A DNA stretch of 64,000 bases from G963676655 sp963676655 (GCA_963676655.2 CAXXKX010000003.1:310001-374000); one strand, 5' to 3'. Numbered from the stretch's first letter, positions 1 to 8,992 are shown. Numbers and translations: made by a program. Notes: generated by a model from the sequence alone, not told the origin.

Positions 1-669
1 CGCATGACGGTAAATCAGGAAACGCGCATTCTGGAACCCGGAGACTGCGTTCTTTTACCGATTTACACAGAACATTCCTACACCATTGCAGAAGATTGTG
101 AAAAACTTTCTTTTTACATCATTCATATTCTTTTTGATAATTTCAACATATCGCCGTTCAAATCATTCATATCCCCGTTTCAAAAACTGACAAATTCCGA
201 AACATTTTTAGCGGAACTCCATGATTTGACAGCTCTTTCCAGGCGTGATTTCGAATCGGCGTCAATTTTGCTCAGATATTTACTGAAGAACTTTATTACG
301 GAGAAAATCATTGCCGATGAATTTATTTTAAACGAGGGAAAGCAATACAGCCGGCGTATTCAGGCCGCATTGAGGTATATCCAACACCAGTTTACCGCAT
401 CAATCGGCATTAGAGATATTGCCGAACACATAAACTTAAAACCCGCACGTTTTCGCAAAATCTTTGGGGATGAAGTAGGAATTACGCCCTCCAAATATCT
501 CAAACAGATTCGTTTGTTTGCCGCCGCACGGGAACTGGCCCGATATGATGATCCGCTTTCAGTTGTCGCGGAAAAATCAGGCTTTTCTTCGGAAAATTAT
601 CTTTGTCTTGAGTTCAAGCGCCATTATGGGATGACCCCGAAAGATTTTCGTCTGCGAATGAGGGAATAA
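1..669 (+). CDS. AraC-family transcriptional regulator (5' end outside window)
   Basis: This is a DNA-binding regulator of the AraC/XylS family, probably controlling a nearby carbohydrate locus. The frame is already open at base 1 and the first ATG is at base 4. The visible 222 residues hold the end of a cupin-like sensor domain (about residues 1-110) and a complete C-terminal double helix-turn-helix (about 120-221), with the typical IRDIAEHINL and VAEKSGFSSENYLCLEFKRHYGMTP segments. Full-length members are usually near 280 residues, so some N-terminal sequence lies outside the window. It ends 84 bases before the convergent sialidase-like gene. The effector and targets are unknown. Confidence in the family is high. 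Confidence 0.9.
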   Translation, partial: RMTVNQETRILEPGDCVLLPIYTEHSYTIAEDCEKLSFYIIHILFDNFNISPFKSFISPFQKLTNSETFLAELHDLTALSRRDFESASILLRYLLKNFITEKIIADEFILNEGKQYSRRIQAALRYIQHQFTASIGIRDIAEHINLKPARFRKIFGDEVGITPSKYLKQIRLFAAARELARYDDPLSVVAEKSGFSSENYLCLEFKRHYGMTPKDFRLRMRE

Positions 670-752
670 ATTGTCAGAGTTTTCCGGATGAAACGTATTC
701 CGGCCGAAGAATGAAACTGAATTCCGTTTACTGCATCCTCCGGCCGGGTGAT

Positions 753-1868
753 TCAGAAAAAAAGTACTTCGACAGGCACGATTGAGAGTACACAATCTTC
801 CTTACCCCGGGTATTGATTATGTACAGGCTGCCGTTATGTTCGATGGCGCTGGGATATGACCACTCGGTGTTTTTGCCGACAGCGGTTCCTTTGTCTTGT
901 CCGCCAAAGAGCCTTATTGCGGGCCACTTCTGATGGCGCAGCTTGAAGATACGCCGGAACAATCCACCTTCGGGACCGGTAACGGCAATGCTCAACAAAC
1001 ATCGCCCCTCCTCCGATTCCAGACTGTTGGTCAGCAGGTAATTCTGCCCGGTACTCAGCCGCCCCGAGAACGGCATGCTGTCCGCCAGCGGAAAATTACT
1101 TAAACAGAGCGGCGTCCAGGAGCGTCCGCAGTTGCGACTCTCTGCGACCGGAGCCGTCAATGTCTGGCGATCCGGCGGCCGGCAACAAGCAAGAAGACGA
1201 TGCCCCTGATTTATAATTGCGGTCTCCGGATAGAGCAGTTTCAAATCGGCGGGACGGGGTATTATCACTTTCTCCCATTTTGTAAAATTGTCTCCGTCGC
1301 TGATAGCGACAGCGGCATTATTCCAATGGCTCGATCCGCCAATTATCCAGTTTCCGTTATCCATGCGTTGAGGAGAGCAAAACGGCACAAATACGGGAAT
1401 TGATGATTTTTCCTGCCATTCCCATTCGCCGGTGGAATCGTTGAGAATGAATATCTCAGTAGTTGGAATGTGTTCTTCGCGCCAGCAGGTGAAAAAAGCA
1501 AACAATTTGTCATCGTGAGAAAACAGGCGCGGTTGATTGATGGAAGTGGCTCCAACCAACGGGGCTTTAGCCCATATCGTCGGTTCGCTCCAGTGCAAAG
1601 CGTCGCTTGAGATGCTGCCGCGAATCAACTCATCGTGGTCGCCGGTCTCCTTTGTCGGGTGGTTGGCCCAACATGCATAGAACCGGTCACGATGCCACGC
1701 GATAGTAGCCTCGTGCAGATAGTGGTAACCGCCCGGTTTCGCCCGCTCAACAGAGACATGGGTGACTATATCCAGGTCCGGCATTTCCATTGCTGACGGA
1801 AACGGCACGGTTGGGTCCCAGATCGGAAAGCGGGAAGTGTCGGCGGCAAGTTCCGTTGAAGTGGGCAT
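753..1868 (-). CDS. Sialidase-like (BNR/Asp-box) protein, cytoplasmic
   Basis: A 371-residue protein of the sialidase/neuraminidase six-bladed beta-propeller superfamily. Degenerate Asp-box repeats are visible (SSDALHWSEPT near residue 90, SRNCGRSWTP near 260). The ATG at 1868 (MPTSTELA) is preferred over the upstream ATG at 1895 because AGGAGAGG lies 5 bases before it. No signal peptide is present, so it probably acts in the cytoplasm or is a non-sialidase glycosidase or phosphorylase-like propeller. It is the last gene of a minus-strand group with the DHDPS-family lyase and another propeller protein. Proteins of this look are often annotated exo-alpha-sialidase, but the substrate is not proven. 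Confidence 0.75.
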   Translation of the reverse strand: MPTSTELAADTSRFPIWDPTVPFPSAMEMPDLDIVTHVSVERAKPGGYHYLHEATIAWHRDRFYACWANHPTKETGDHDELIRGSISSDALHWSEPTIWAKAPLVGATSINQPRLFSHDDKLFAFFTCWREEHIPTTEIFILNDSTGEWEWQEKSSIPVFVPFCSPQRMDNGNWIIGGSSHWNNAAVAISDGDNFTKWEKVIIPRPADLKLLYPETAIINQGHRLLACCRPPDRQTLTAPVAESRNCGRSWTPLCLSNFPLADSMPFSGRLSTGQNYLLTNSLESEEGRCLLSIAVTGPEGGLFRRIFKLRHQKWPAIRLFGGQDKGTAVGKNTEWSYPSAIEHNGSLYIINTRGKEDCVLSIVPVEVLFF

Positions 1869-1931
1869 TGGCCTCTCCTGTTTTTGATCAATCATAATTG
1901 ATTCTTTTTTTGTTGTTGATGAAGTTCAGTC

Positions 1932-1963
1932 GCCGGATGCGGGGATGCCCCCCGCACTCCGGC
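1932..1963 (-). terminator. Strong intergenic GC hairpin between lyase and sialidase-like gene
   Basis: GCCGG plus ATGCGGGG pairs with CCCCGCAC plus CCGGC around a 5-base loop, with one bulged base. No T-tract follows on either strand, so it may be a partial terminator, an attenuator or an mRNA stabiliser that sets different expression of the two flanking genes. Confidence 0.45.
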
Positions 1964-1975
1964 TGACGGATACAA

Positions 1976-2890
1976 TTAAATGTGTCCGTAGTCCTTCAAG
2001 ACTTTTTTGAGTTTTGCCATCACATCGTCAGGGAGTCCCATGACAGGTTTTCTGGCGACACCGGCATTGATGCCGCGCAACTTGAGCCCTTCCTTGATAA
2101 CCATGAGCCACGGACTCGGATAACCTTTTTCGGTTTGTCCCAAAAACAATGGGAAATAAGGCCGGACTTTCTCGAAATGGTATTTTTGCGCTTCATCAAT
2201 TTTTCTCGCCTTGGCCAGATCAAAAACCGTCTTGTTTTCCTTCGGGAAAAGATTGCCGGTACCGCAAACCCAGCCGTCGGCCCACATCGATACGCTTTCA
2301 ACCACACAGATGTCAAAACCGTAGAAAATATCGAAATCTTTATCAGTCAAAGCACGCAAATTTTGCTGCCGATAGACGTCAGCCTGCCGCTCTTTGACCG
2401 CATCGATCAATCCGTCGTTATACAGTTTCGCCATAAATTCGTCCGACATCAGACAGGTCGAATAATAAGGATTGTGATAAAGCATGACCGGAATCTTTAT
2501 GGACTTGCGAATCGCTTTGTAGTGCTCATATAACTCGTCTTCGTTTGGAACCATATACCAGGGAGTTACAACCATAACGCCATCGGCTCCAGCCGCTTCA
2601 GCGCTTTGGGACATGTCAATCACATCAGCGGTACGATAAGCTCCGGTTGAGCAGAACACTTTCACCCGGCCGGCGGCATATTCGCAGACTGCAGCATTAA
2701 CCTTTTTCTGTTCCTCATGCGACATGGCAATCATTTCACCGGAGCTGCCTGACGGGATAACACCATCCACCCCGTTTGATATTAAAAATTCCGTAACTTC
2801 TTTTAAGCCAGAGAAATCGATTGACTCATCTGACGCATTGAACGGAGTGATCATCGGAATAAAAACGCCTTCGGTTTTCTTTTTTGACAT
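1976..2890 (-). CDS. Dihydrodipicolinate synthase / N-acetylneuraminate lyase family protein
   Basis: A 304-residue class I aldolase of the DapA/NanA family, which forms a Schiff base with pyruvate. The expected catalytic residues are visible: Tyr138 in VMLYHNP, Lys166 in LIDAVKER, and GSSGE at about 48-52 in place of GTTGE. Length is normal for the family. The start is supported by AAGGAAAT upstream. It sits between two sialidase-like genes and downstream of a GntR regulator, which points to catabolism of a keto-sugar acid rather than lysine synthesis. N-acetylneuraminate lyase, 2-keto-3-deoxy-sugar acid aldolase and related activities are all possible; the sequence alone does not decide. 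Confidence 0.88.
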   Translation of the reverse strand: MSKKKTEGVFIPMITPFNASDESIDFSGLKEVTEFLISNGVDGVIPSGSSGEMIAMSHEEQKKVNAAVCEYAAGRVKVFCSTGAYRTADVIDMSQSAEAAGADGVMVVTPWYMVPNEDELYEHYKAIRKSIKIPVMLYHNPYYSTCLMSDEFMAKLYNDGLIDAVKERQADVYRQQNLRALTDKDFDIFYGFDICVVESVSMWADGWVCGTGNLFPKENKTVFDLAKARKIDEAQKYHFEKVRPYFPLFLGQTEKGYPSPWLMVIKEGLKLRGINAGVARKPVMGLPDDVMAKLKKVLKDYGHI

Positions 2891-2997
2891 AACTATTTCC
2901 TTGCATTACAATTTTTAGATTTAATTCGATGAAAAGTCATATTGATTATTTATCGGGTTTTAGTAATAAATTTCTCCTTCCTTGTTGTTATTCTATG

Positions 2998-3161
2998 AGC
3001 CTGAACTATTCATAAAAAATGTATGAGATGTGAAAATATGCTCAAAAAGAAAGTTTTTGATTATCCCGCAGGCGTAGCAGCGCTACGTCGAGGACATAAG
3101 CAAATGCTTTACTTTGAGCAGATTGTAACAGGTCGCCATTAATTTGTGAATAATTCAGGCT
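2998..3161. repeat. MITE-like imperfect palindrome, 164 bp
   Basis: The segment begins AGCCTGAACTATTCA and ends TGAATAATTCAGGCT (15-bp terminal inverted repeats, one mismatch). The two arms, about 79 bases each, remain alignable as inverted copies inward through TGCTCAAA / TTTGAGCA to a central CGTAGC-AGC-GCTACG hairpin. It carries no ORF. Its right end overlaps the stop codon (TAG, 3160-3162) of the sialidase-like gene, so the element may have defined the present end of that gene. This looks like a non-autonomous palindromic element; whether it is repeated in the genome cannot be seen here. Confidence 0.6.
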
Positions 3162-4263
3162 AGCGGTCGATCCACCAATGCTTAATGTTAACGCATCCTT
3201 CAAAATAAGGATCCGAAGCTTGAATAAGCACACGCCTGGCTCCACCGAAGCGGCCCGTTACGCAGTTATTGGAGTAGTAAGACATGTTTCCCCAGCCTTC
3301 GGGTTCGGTTTCACGCAGAAACGCGCCGTTATCCCAGTTTACTCCGTCCTCCGAGCTGTACAGCACAAAATTATAAGGAAGCGATGGATCATTATTGCCT
3401 GAACGACCATGCATAAAGTAAAGTCCGTCAAGATTGCAAACTTGTGGATTTCGGATACGTTTGGCGAAATTGCATTGAAACGGCGATTCCCAACTGCTGC
3501 CTTTATCATCGCTGACGCAGCAATCCAGATTAAATTCGTCGTTCTCATAATAAATGTACGTAATAAGCCTGCCATCCGGCAGCCATTCCATTGCACCGTA
3601 ACTGCGCCCGAATGTATCAAACGGCAATATGCTTCTTTCCTCGAAATGCAAACCGTCGTCAGTGCTGACATACAGGCGGTAAACATGTTCCGGCAAATTC
3701 CCGGTCCATTTTATCTCCGCGTCGTTACAGAATTCGAGCGCGTAAATAACGGCGTCTTTATATATGACGTCCATTATACGTCCGCGTTGATCCGAAAAGA
3801 AAATCGGTTCAGACCATGTGGCGCCGTTATCCAAACTGCGCAAAACAAAAGGTTCAAGATAAGGTTCCCATCTCGTGATCGTTTTATTGCGCAGACAAAG
3901 CAGCACGATAACGCCGTTATCGGTACATACCGCTTTTTCACAGCTTATATTGAATGCCCCGTCAATAAAAGCCTTATAGCTGTAATCCAGCACCACAGGC
4001 TCGCTCCAGGTTTTCCCCGCGTCAGTAGTGCGTTTATACTCCAGCCATCCATAGCCGGTGTGCCCATATTCTATCGCGGCGGAACAATTGCTGTAAAAGG
4101 ACAAAATGCTATCCTGCGCGTATTCCACCAAGGCATGACTCATGTGCCCGCTACGCTGTTTGCTTTGATGATCCACAAACATTATACCTTCATTCGGGAT
4201 GTCCGGTGGAGTTACCTGATATGAAAGGGATGTTACTTCTGCCGTCTTCCTTTTTGTCATCAT
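3160..4263 (-). CDS. Sialidase-like (BNR/Asp-box) protein
   Basis: A 367-residue beta-propeller of the sialidase superfamily with five clear Asp-box repeats: TTDAGKTWSEP, SLDNGATWSEP, STDDGLHFEE, SDDKGSSWES and SSEDGVNWDN. There is no signal peptide. The ATG at 4263 is chosen, with AAGAAAG upstream; a TTG at 4293 in the same frame has no ribosome-binding site. It follows the GntR regulator by 119 bases and precedes the DHDPS-family lyase. The stop codon lies in the end of a 164-bp palindromic element. The role is probably release or processing of an acidic sugar, but sialic acid specificity is only an inference from family and neighbours. Confidence 0.8.
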   Translation of the reverse strand: MMTKRKTAEVTSLSYQVTPPDIPNEGIMFVDHQSKQRSGHMSHALVEYAQDSILSFYSNCSAAIEYGHTGYGWLEYKRTTDAGKTWSEPVVLDYSYKAFIDGAFNISCEKAVCTDNGVIVLLCLRNKTITRWEPYLEPFVLRSLDNGATWSEPIFFSDQRGRIMDVIYKDAVIYALEFCNDAEIKWTGNLPEHVYRLYVSTDDGLHFEERSILPFDTFGRSYGAMEWLPDGRLITYIYYENDEFNLDCCVSDDKGSSWESPFQCNFAKRIRNPQVCNLDGLYFMHGRSGNNDPSLPYNFVLYSSEDGVNWDNGAFLRETEPEGWGNMSYYSNNCVTGRFGGARRVLIQASDPYFEGCVNIKHWWIDR

Positions 4264-4382
4264 AAAAACTTTCTTATTTATTTTAGCGTTCAAGCCGGAA
4301 TAACAAATTTGCCACTACCACCAGTAATTCAATCATTGTAAAAATGATTTTGATTGTTGCTTAATATTAAAAATCCTTGAAC

Positions 4383-5390
4383 TTACTGATGGATCAAATC
4401 GAATTCGAAGACATGGCGGGATCTCTTGTTTTCCTCTCCGCCCAGGATTTTGAATAGCTCGTCCGCGGCAAAGTTCATTATTTCCGCGAGATTTAAATTG
4501 AGCCGCATATTTGTATCAAACGATTTAGGACACGACGCGTCAACGCACAAAAGCCTGGTGCGTTCAGAAGGAATGTTCAGCTCATTCAGAATCCTGGATA
4601 TAATGCTGGCTTGATATGACCTCAGCATAATTATATCAGGAATATCGTGCGAGATAATTTCTTTTGCGTCGCTAACCTCATCCTCGTTTTTAAAAGAAAG
4701 AATCGAGTGAGTAAAATCAACTCCGGAATCAGCCCTTAGAGACTGGTTCAGATATTTAAGATCTTTTTCGGTACTGAAGTTCACTATCTTGAGTTTTCGA
4801 TCACCATTGCGCTGTTCAAGCAGTTCTTTCGCCACATTATTTCCTTCATAGACAATGTTATTGGCTCCCTCGGCTTCAATTCCGACCGATACAACCGGAA
4901 TTCTTGTCGCTGCGGCTTTCGTAAAACCGGTTTCTTCCGAAATGGAAATAAGCGCGTCTATGTATGAGTTGTCAAGGAGTTGTTCATATTCTTCAGAGCT
5001 TCCGGCACTTTCCGTCAAGAGGCGGACGTTACAGTTTTTGACGGAGAGTATCTGAAAAATTGTCCCCAGATAATTGAGAGTGGAGCCTGAATAATAAAAA
5101 AGATCGCCGGTCCCGATACGTACGCCGATCAGCGGTTGTTTATTTGTTTCAAGACTGATGCTCCGGGGAACGGTAAAAGTTCCGGTTCCCCGTTTTGTAT
5201 ACAGGTAACCTTCCGCCGTCATTTTCTCCAGAGCCAACCGGACCGTGGACCGGGCTATTCCAAAATGCGCCGCCAGTTCATTTGACGATGGAATGATAAC
5301 CGACCTGTCCGGATTATGATATAGCAGGTCCATGACCAGAAAACGCACTTTCTGGACCTCTGATATTATCTTTGCACTTCTTATTCTCAT
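4383..5390 (-). CDS. GntR-family regulator with LacI-type ligand-binding domain
   Basis: A 335-residue regulator. Residues 1-75 form a GntR winged helix (SSNELAAHFGIARSTVRLALEKMTAEGYLYTKRGTGTF), and residues 85-335 resemble the periplasmic-binding-protein fold of LacI-type sensors, the AraR-like arrangement. The start at 5390 has AAGGCGAAGA upstream. It is first in a minus-strand group with two sialidase-like genes and a DHDPS-family lyase and is divergent from an alpha/beta hydrolase, so it probably senses a sugar and controls both sides. A near-consensus promoter lies at 5446-5474. Confidence 0.88.
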   Translation of the reverse strand: MRIRSAKIISEVQKVRFLVMDLLYHNPDRSVIIPSSNELAAHFGIARSTVRLALEKMTAEGYLYTKRGTGTFTVPRSISLETNKQPLIGVRIGTGDLFYYSGSTLNYLGTIFQILSVKNCNVRLLTESAGSSEEYEQLLDNSYIDALISISEETGFTKAAATRIPVVSVGIEAEGANNIVYEGNNVAKELLEQRNGDRKLKIVNFSTEKDLKYLNQSLRADSGVDFTHSILSFKNEDEVSDAKEIISHDIPDIIMLRSYQASIISRILNELNIPSERTRLLCVDASCPKSFDTNMRLNLNLAEIMNFAADELFKILGGEENKRSRHVFEFDLIHQ

Positions 5391-5445
5391 TCTTCGCCTT
5401 AAACATCCGTTTTTTATTCACGCCAACCATCAGCCAACCTCTTTT

Positions 5446-5474
5446 AGTATATACCATCCCTATTGAATTGTCAA
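5446..5474 (-). promoter_or_regulatory. Sigma70-type promoter of the GntR-led group
   Basis: Read on the minus strand: TTGACA (5474-5469), 17 bp, TATACT (5451-5446). The -10 element overlaps a GTATATAC palindrome that may be part of an operator. Confidence 0.65.
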
Positions 5475-5567
5475 TACTCTAAAATAAAAAAATAAAAAAT
5501 ATGTAAGCCGCTATTTTTTTGCGAAAATAAAAAAGTCGTAACTGGACATTTTTAATTCGATTGTTTA

Positions 5568-5583
5568 TCGTATATAGATACGA
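5568..5583. promoter_or_regulatory. Candidate operator between GntR regulator and hydrolase gene
   Basis: TCGTAT-ATAG-ATACGA is a perfect 6-bp inverted repeat with a 4-base spacer, 39 bases before the hydrolase start. GTATATA is shared with the regulator's own promoter region. It is a plausible autoregulatory or shared GntR site. Confidence 0.4.
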
Positions 5584-5621
5584 GAAATAATTATCAATCA
5601 TTTATAAATGGACCCGAAATT

Positions 5622-7562
5622 ATGAAGTTGCCGAATGTTTGGACCGAAGGATTTTCTAATCTTGTTGAGCTTGAATTACAAAAACAAGCCGCAATGCAAT
5701 TCAAAGTCCACCAGTTGCCGGAATCCTTATCCGACTGGGAAGCCCGGCGCCATGAACTCAGAGAAAATATCTGGAAAAACCTGGGAACCGGTAAGCCGGA
5801 CCACTCGCTGCCGCTGGATATGCGCGAGACCGGGTCAACAAAAATGGACGGTTATACGGTCAAAAATATTTGTTATCAAAGTCGTCCGGGATTTTATGTC
5901 ACCGGCAACCTTTATGTCCCAGATAACGCGGAAAATCTGCCGGGCGTGATCGTCATGCACGGGCATTGGGAACAGGGACGGCTGGCGGAAAGAGTACAGG
6001 CCCGCGGCCACTCCCTTGCCCGCAATAACTACGTATGTTTGACCGTAGACGCATTCGGTTCTGGAGAACGAAGTACCAGGCATGGAGAATTTGAATATCA
6101 CGGGGCAAATCTCGGCGGGTCATTGCTGAACGTCGGCGAATCCCTGATGGGAACGCAGATTGTGGATAACATGCGGGGAGTCGATCTGCTCTGCTCGCTG
6201 CCATATGTTGACGCGAACAGAATAGGTGCGACCGGAGCCAGCGGCGGCGGCAATCAGACGATGTGGCTGGCAGCCATGGACGAGCGCGTCAAAGCCGCAA
6301 TCCCGGTGGTCAGCGTCGGAACGTTTGAGTCATACGTGACCCGCCGCAACTGTGTTTGCGAGCTACTGCCGAACGGGTTGACTTTTACCGAGGAGTCCGG
6401 GGTACTGGCCCTGATTGCGCCACGTGCGTTGAAAATGTTGAACGCCATTAAAGATTCCAACCCGACGTTCCAGCCAGCTGAGATGCTCCGCTCGTACACG
6501 GAAGCCAGAAAAGTATATCAGGCTTATGAAGCGGATAGTCAACTGGCCTATCAGACGTTCAATCTGCCGCACGGTTACTGGCCTGAAATGCGCGAAGCGA
6601 TGCTGGGTTGGTTCAATCTTCATTTGAAAGGACGTGGAACCGGCGCGCCTGAAGCTGAAATTCCGTTTGAAAGCCTGCCGGAAAAAGACCTGATGGTATT
6701 TGAAAAAGGCACTCGTATACCTGAAGTCCGTAGTATTCAGGAATTTTGTGTTCAACGGGGAAAAGAACTGCGGCATGCCATGTTAAATTGTGACACTTTC
6801 GATGTGCAGCAGAAAAAACTGGAACTGAAAGAAATCCTCAAAGTAGTGAACTGCCTGGAACTCAAAGAAGTGCATGAGTATTCAACCACGGTTGAAGCCG
6901 GTCGAACCCGGCGGACGCTTGCCGTCGAAACCCGATGCGGCAAGCTCATTCCCGCCCTGGTATTTGATCCGTTACAAGGTCGTGATTATTACATTATCAG
7001 CAAACCTTATCAGAAGCATGACCCGGTTTTGCAACCGGTTTTATCAGAGCTGTTCGAGCGTGGATGTGGGATTATTATTCCTGATTTAAGTTTGACAGGT
7101 GAAAATAACGGCAAACCGGATCCGCTTTGCACTTTCCATGATGAAGCCAGAGCCTTTATGTGGCTGGGAAAAACTATTCTCGGAGAGTGGACCAGAGAAC
7201 TGGAGCTTTTCTCACGGGTTGCTGTCTCACACTTGCGAGGGACCAGGACAAATGTCGTCGGATTTGCCGAGGGCGGCTTGGCGGCATTATTAAGCAGTGT
7301 TATTTTTGACGGAATGAACGCACTTGAGTTTTATGACATGCCTTTAAGTTATGAGTATGGAACTCGACCGCCAGAGTTTTCAATGGCGATTCATGTCCCT
7401 GGTATACTGCGTTGGGGCGATATCTCGCTGGCGGCGGCGTTGAATAACGCCTCCATGACGATTAAAAGCGGCAAAATGCTGGACGGCTCAATCGGAGACA
7501 TTTGCGCATTTACAAAAGAAATGGAATTAATTAAAACCAAATTCGTCTCTTTCGAAGGTTGA
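5622..7562 (+). CDS. Two-domain alpha/beta hydrolase (acetyl xylan esterase-like)
   Basis: A 646-residue putative esterase. The N-terminal half is an alpha/beta hydrolase with GVIVMHGHWEQG (oxyanion-hole region, about residue 110) and the nucleophile elbow GASGGG with Ser207. The C-terminal half looks like a second hydrolase fold whose elbow reads GFAEGG with Ala549 where the serine should be, so that domain is probably non-catalytic. No signal peptide is seen, suggesting a cytoplasmic deacylase acting on imported oligosaccharides. It is transcribed divergently from the GntR regulator and probably belongs to the same regulon. Reaction and substrate are inferred from fold only. Confidence 0.78.
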   Translation: MKLPNVWTEGFSNLVELELQKQAAMQFKVHQLPESLSDWEARRHELRENIWKNLGTGKPDHSLPLDMRETGSTKMDGYTVKNICYQSRPGFYVTGNLYVPDNAENLPGVIVMHGHWEQGRLAERVQARGHSLARNNYVCLTVDAFGSGERSTRHGEFEYHGANLGGSLLNVGESLMGTQIVDNMRGVDLLCSLPYVDANRIGATGASGGGNQTMWLAAMDERVKAAIPVVSVGTFESYVTRRNCVCELLPNGLTFTEESGVLALIAPRALKMLNAIKDSNPTFQPAEMLRSYTEARKVYQAYEADSQLAYQTFNLPHGYWPEMREAMLGWFNLHLKGRGTGAPEAEIPFESLPEKDLMVFEKGTRIPEVRSIQEFCVQRGKELRHAMLNCDTFDVQQKKLELKEILKVVNCLELKEVHEYSTTVEAGRTRRTLAVETRCGKLIPALVFDPLQGRDYYIISKPYQKHDPVLQPVLSELFERGCGIIIPDLSLTGENNGKPDPLCTFHDEARAFMWLGKTILGEWTRELELFSRVAVSHLRGTRTNVVGFAEGGLAALLSSVIFDGMNALEFYDMPLSYEYGTRPPEFSMAIHVPGILRWGDISLAAALNNASMTIKSGKMLDGSIGDICAFTKEMELIKTKFVSFEG

Positions 7563-7628
7563 AACTCCATCTTGAAATACGCGTGAGACTTAAAGCGGCA
7601 GTTGCAGTCAAAAACGCAAAAGGAGCAA

Positions 7629-7642
7629 CGTAACTTTTAACA
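7629..7642 (+). repeat. Left arm of inverted repeat flanking the first RAYT gene
   Basis: CGTAACTTTTAACA is matched, inverted with one mismatch, by the sequence at 8791-8804. The pair encloses promoter and gene of the RAYT transposase and may mark the ends of the unit. Confidence 0.5.
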
Positions 7643-7734
7643 ATACCGTCTATCATGTAAGATAAAATTTTTTATTTGGAAAATGTTGTTAATTAGTTTC
7701 TTATATTTTTTATATATTCAAACCGTCTGAAAAT

Positions 7735-7763
7735 TTGACAAACCTATTATAAACGGTTATATT
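7735..7763 (+). promoter_or_regulatory. Promoter of the first RAYT gene
   Basis: TTGACA (7735-7740), 17 bp, TATATT (7758-7763), then AAAAGGAG before the ATG at 7793. The second RAYT has the same arrangement. Confidence 0.65.
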
Positions 7764-7792
7764 ATCTCCAAACCAACCAAAAGGAGAACAAA

Positions 7793-8761
7793 ATGGAAGC
7801 GCGAATGAAAGTCAAAGGCGAAGGTTGCTATTACCATCTTTACAACCGAATCGGCTGCATCAAAGGCGAACATCCGTTTTCCGACTCGGACAAGGAATAC
7901 GGCTTCAAACTACTTCGATATCTCTGCGATTACTTTCTGATCGAGGTTATTTCGGCCGCCTGGATGGGCAACCATTTCCACCTCGTAGTCTACGCTCCTG
8001 GCCCGGATGAACTGCCGTCGCTTGAGGTCATTGTTAAACGACACAACGCCTATTACAAATCAATGAAAAAAATCTTTAAATTCGGACCGCGAACCCCTGT
8101 CATCAGTCTTGAAAACCAAGCGCAATGCCAGGAAATTGGCCTTAAAATGATCGATATCAGCCGGTTTATGTCGGCTTATCAACGACAATTCACCTGCGTC
8201 TATAACGAGACACGCAACCGGACCGGACAACTCTGGGGCGGACGGTTCAAAAGCGTGATCCTCGAGCGCATAAACGCCTTGGCTGCCTGCGTCACTTACG
8301 TCGAACTTAACCCGGTCCGGGCAGGCTTGAAAACCGACCCTTCTGATTACAATTTCACTACCTGGGGACGTTATTGCAAAAGCGGCAGACACATGTTCTA
8401 TAAGAATTTCGTTAAACATATGAAGCTGAATATCACCACTGGTGACACCTCGCAATGGACTGATAACGAAGTGTTTGCGTTCTTCCGGGGCGAACTGGCG
8501 CGAATCATCACGGCAGAAACCGGCGCATCGAGCGAAGAAATCTATGCAGCACGTGATAAAGCTCGACAAAAAGAATCGATGCATGTACGTTTTCTGCGCC
8601 GCACCAGACACTTTACCGAAGGAGCGATTTTAGGTTCAAAACTCTTCATCCGCCAAACCGGAAGCTTGTTTGACAATCCCGAAAGAATCTGGAAAAAGAA
8701 CCTCTCGCGAGGCACCAGTCCTTCCGGAATCCTGTATTGTTTCCGTAAGCTTAAAGAATAA
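7793..8761 (+). CDS. REP-associated tyrosine transposase (RAYT, Y1/HUH type)
   Basis: A 322-residue single-strand DNA transposase-like protein of the TnpA-REP/Y1 family. The HUH pair is His61 and His63 in GNHFHLVVY. Downstream come a candidate tyrosine region (FMSAYQRQFTCVYNETRNR), the family's LWGGRFKSVIL, VELNPVRAGL and the C-terminal FLRRTRHFTEGAILGSK helix. It lies between 14-bp inverted repeats and has its own promoter, as expected of a self-contained unit. It is clearly related, at roughly two thirds identity by eye, to the gene at 59146-60129. RAYTs act on short palindromic REP sequences; no certain REP partner was identified here. Confidence 0.9.
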   Translation: MEARMKVKGEGCYYHLYNRIGCIKGEHPFSDSDKEYGFKLLRYLCDYFLIEVISAAWMGNHFHLVVYAPGPDELPSLEVIVKRHNAYYKSMKKIFKFGPRTPVISLENQAQCQEIGLKMIDISRFMSAYQRQFTCVYNETRNRTGQLWGGRFKSVILERINALAACVTYVELNPVRAGLKTDPSDYNFTTWGRYCKSGRHMFYKNFVKHMKLNITTGDTSQWTDNEVFAFFRGELARIITAETGASSEEIYAARDKARQKESMHVRFLRRTRHFTEGAILGSKLFIRQTGSLFDNPERIWKKNLSRGTSPSGILYCFRKLKE

Positions 8762-8790
8762 ATAATAGTTTTTAGTAAATGGGTGCCCCC

Positions 8791-8804
8791 TGCTAAAAGT
8801 TACG
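8791..8804 (-). repeat. Right arm of inverted repeat flanking the first RAYT gene
   Basis: TGCTAAAAGTTACG is the inverted counterpart of 7629-7642 (13 of 14 match). The remaining bases up to the LacI promoter at 8993 hold no gene that I can support. Confidence 0.5.
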
Positions 8805-8992
8805 ACACGCCTTTTGTGTCCTTGCTGACAGCTGTTTTCTTTTGTTTCATTTGCAGACTGCTGGTAGTATTCGCATGAACTTGAAAGAAAAAACTGTTCA
8901 TAAATTCCGGCAGAATTCATCGTCAGGACTTTTGGTAAAGTCGTAAAAAACCTTTTTTCTGTGTTTTTTTCGATTTTTTTTATTACCCCCTC

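Noticed and set aside
753..4263. Complete sialic acid (nan) operon
   Set aside because: Only a NanA/DapA-type lyase and two propeller proteins are present; no NanE, NanK or transporter was found, so the substrate is left open.
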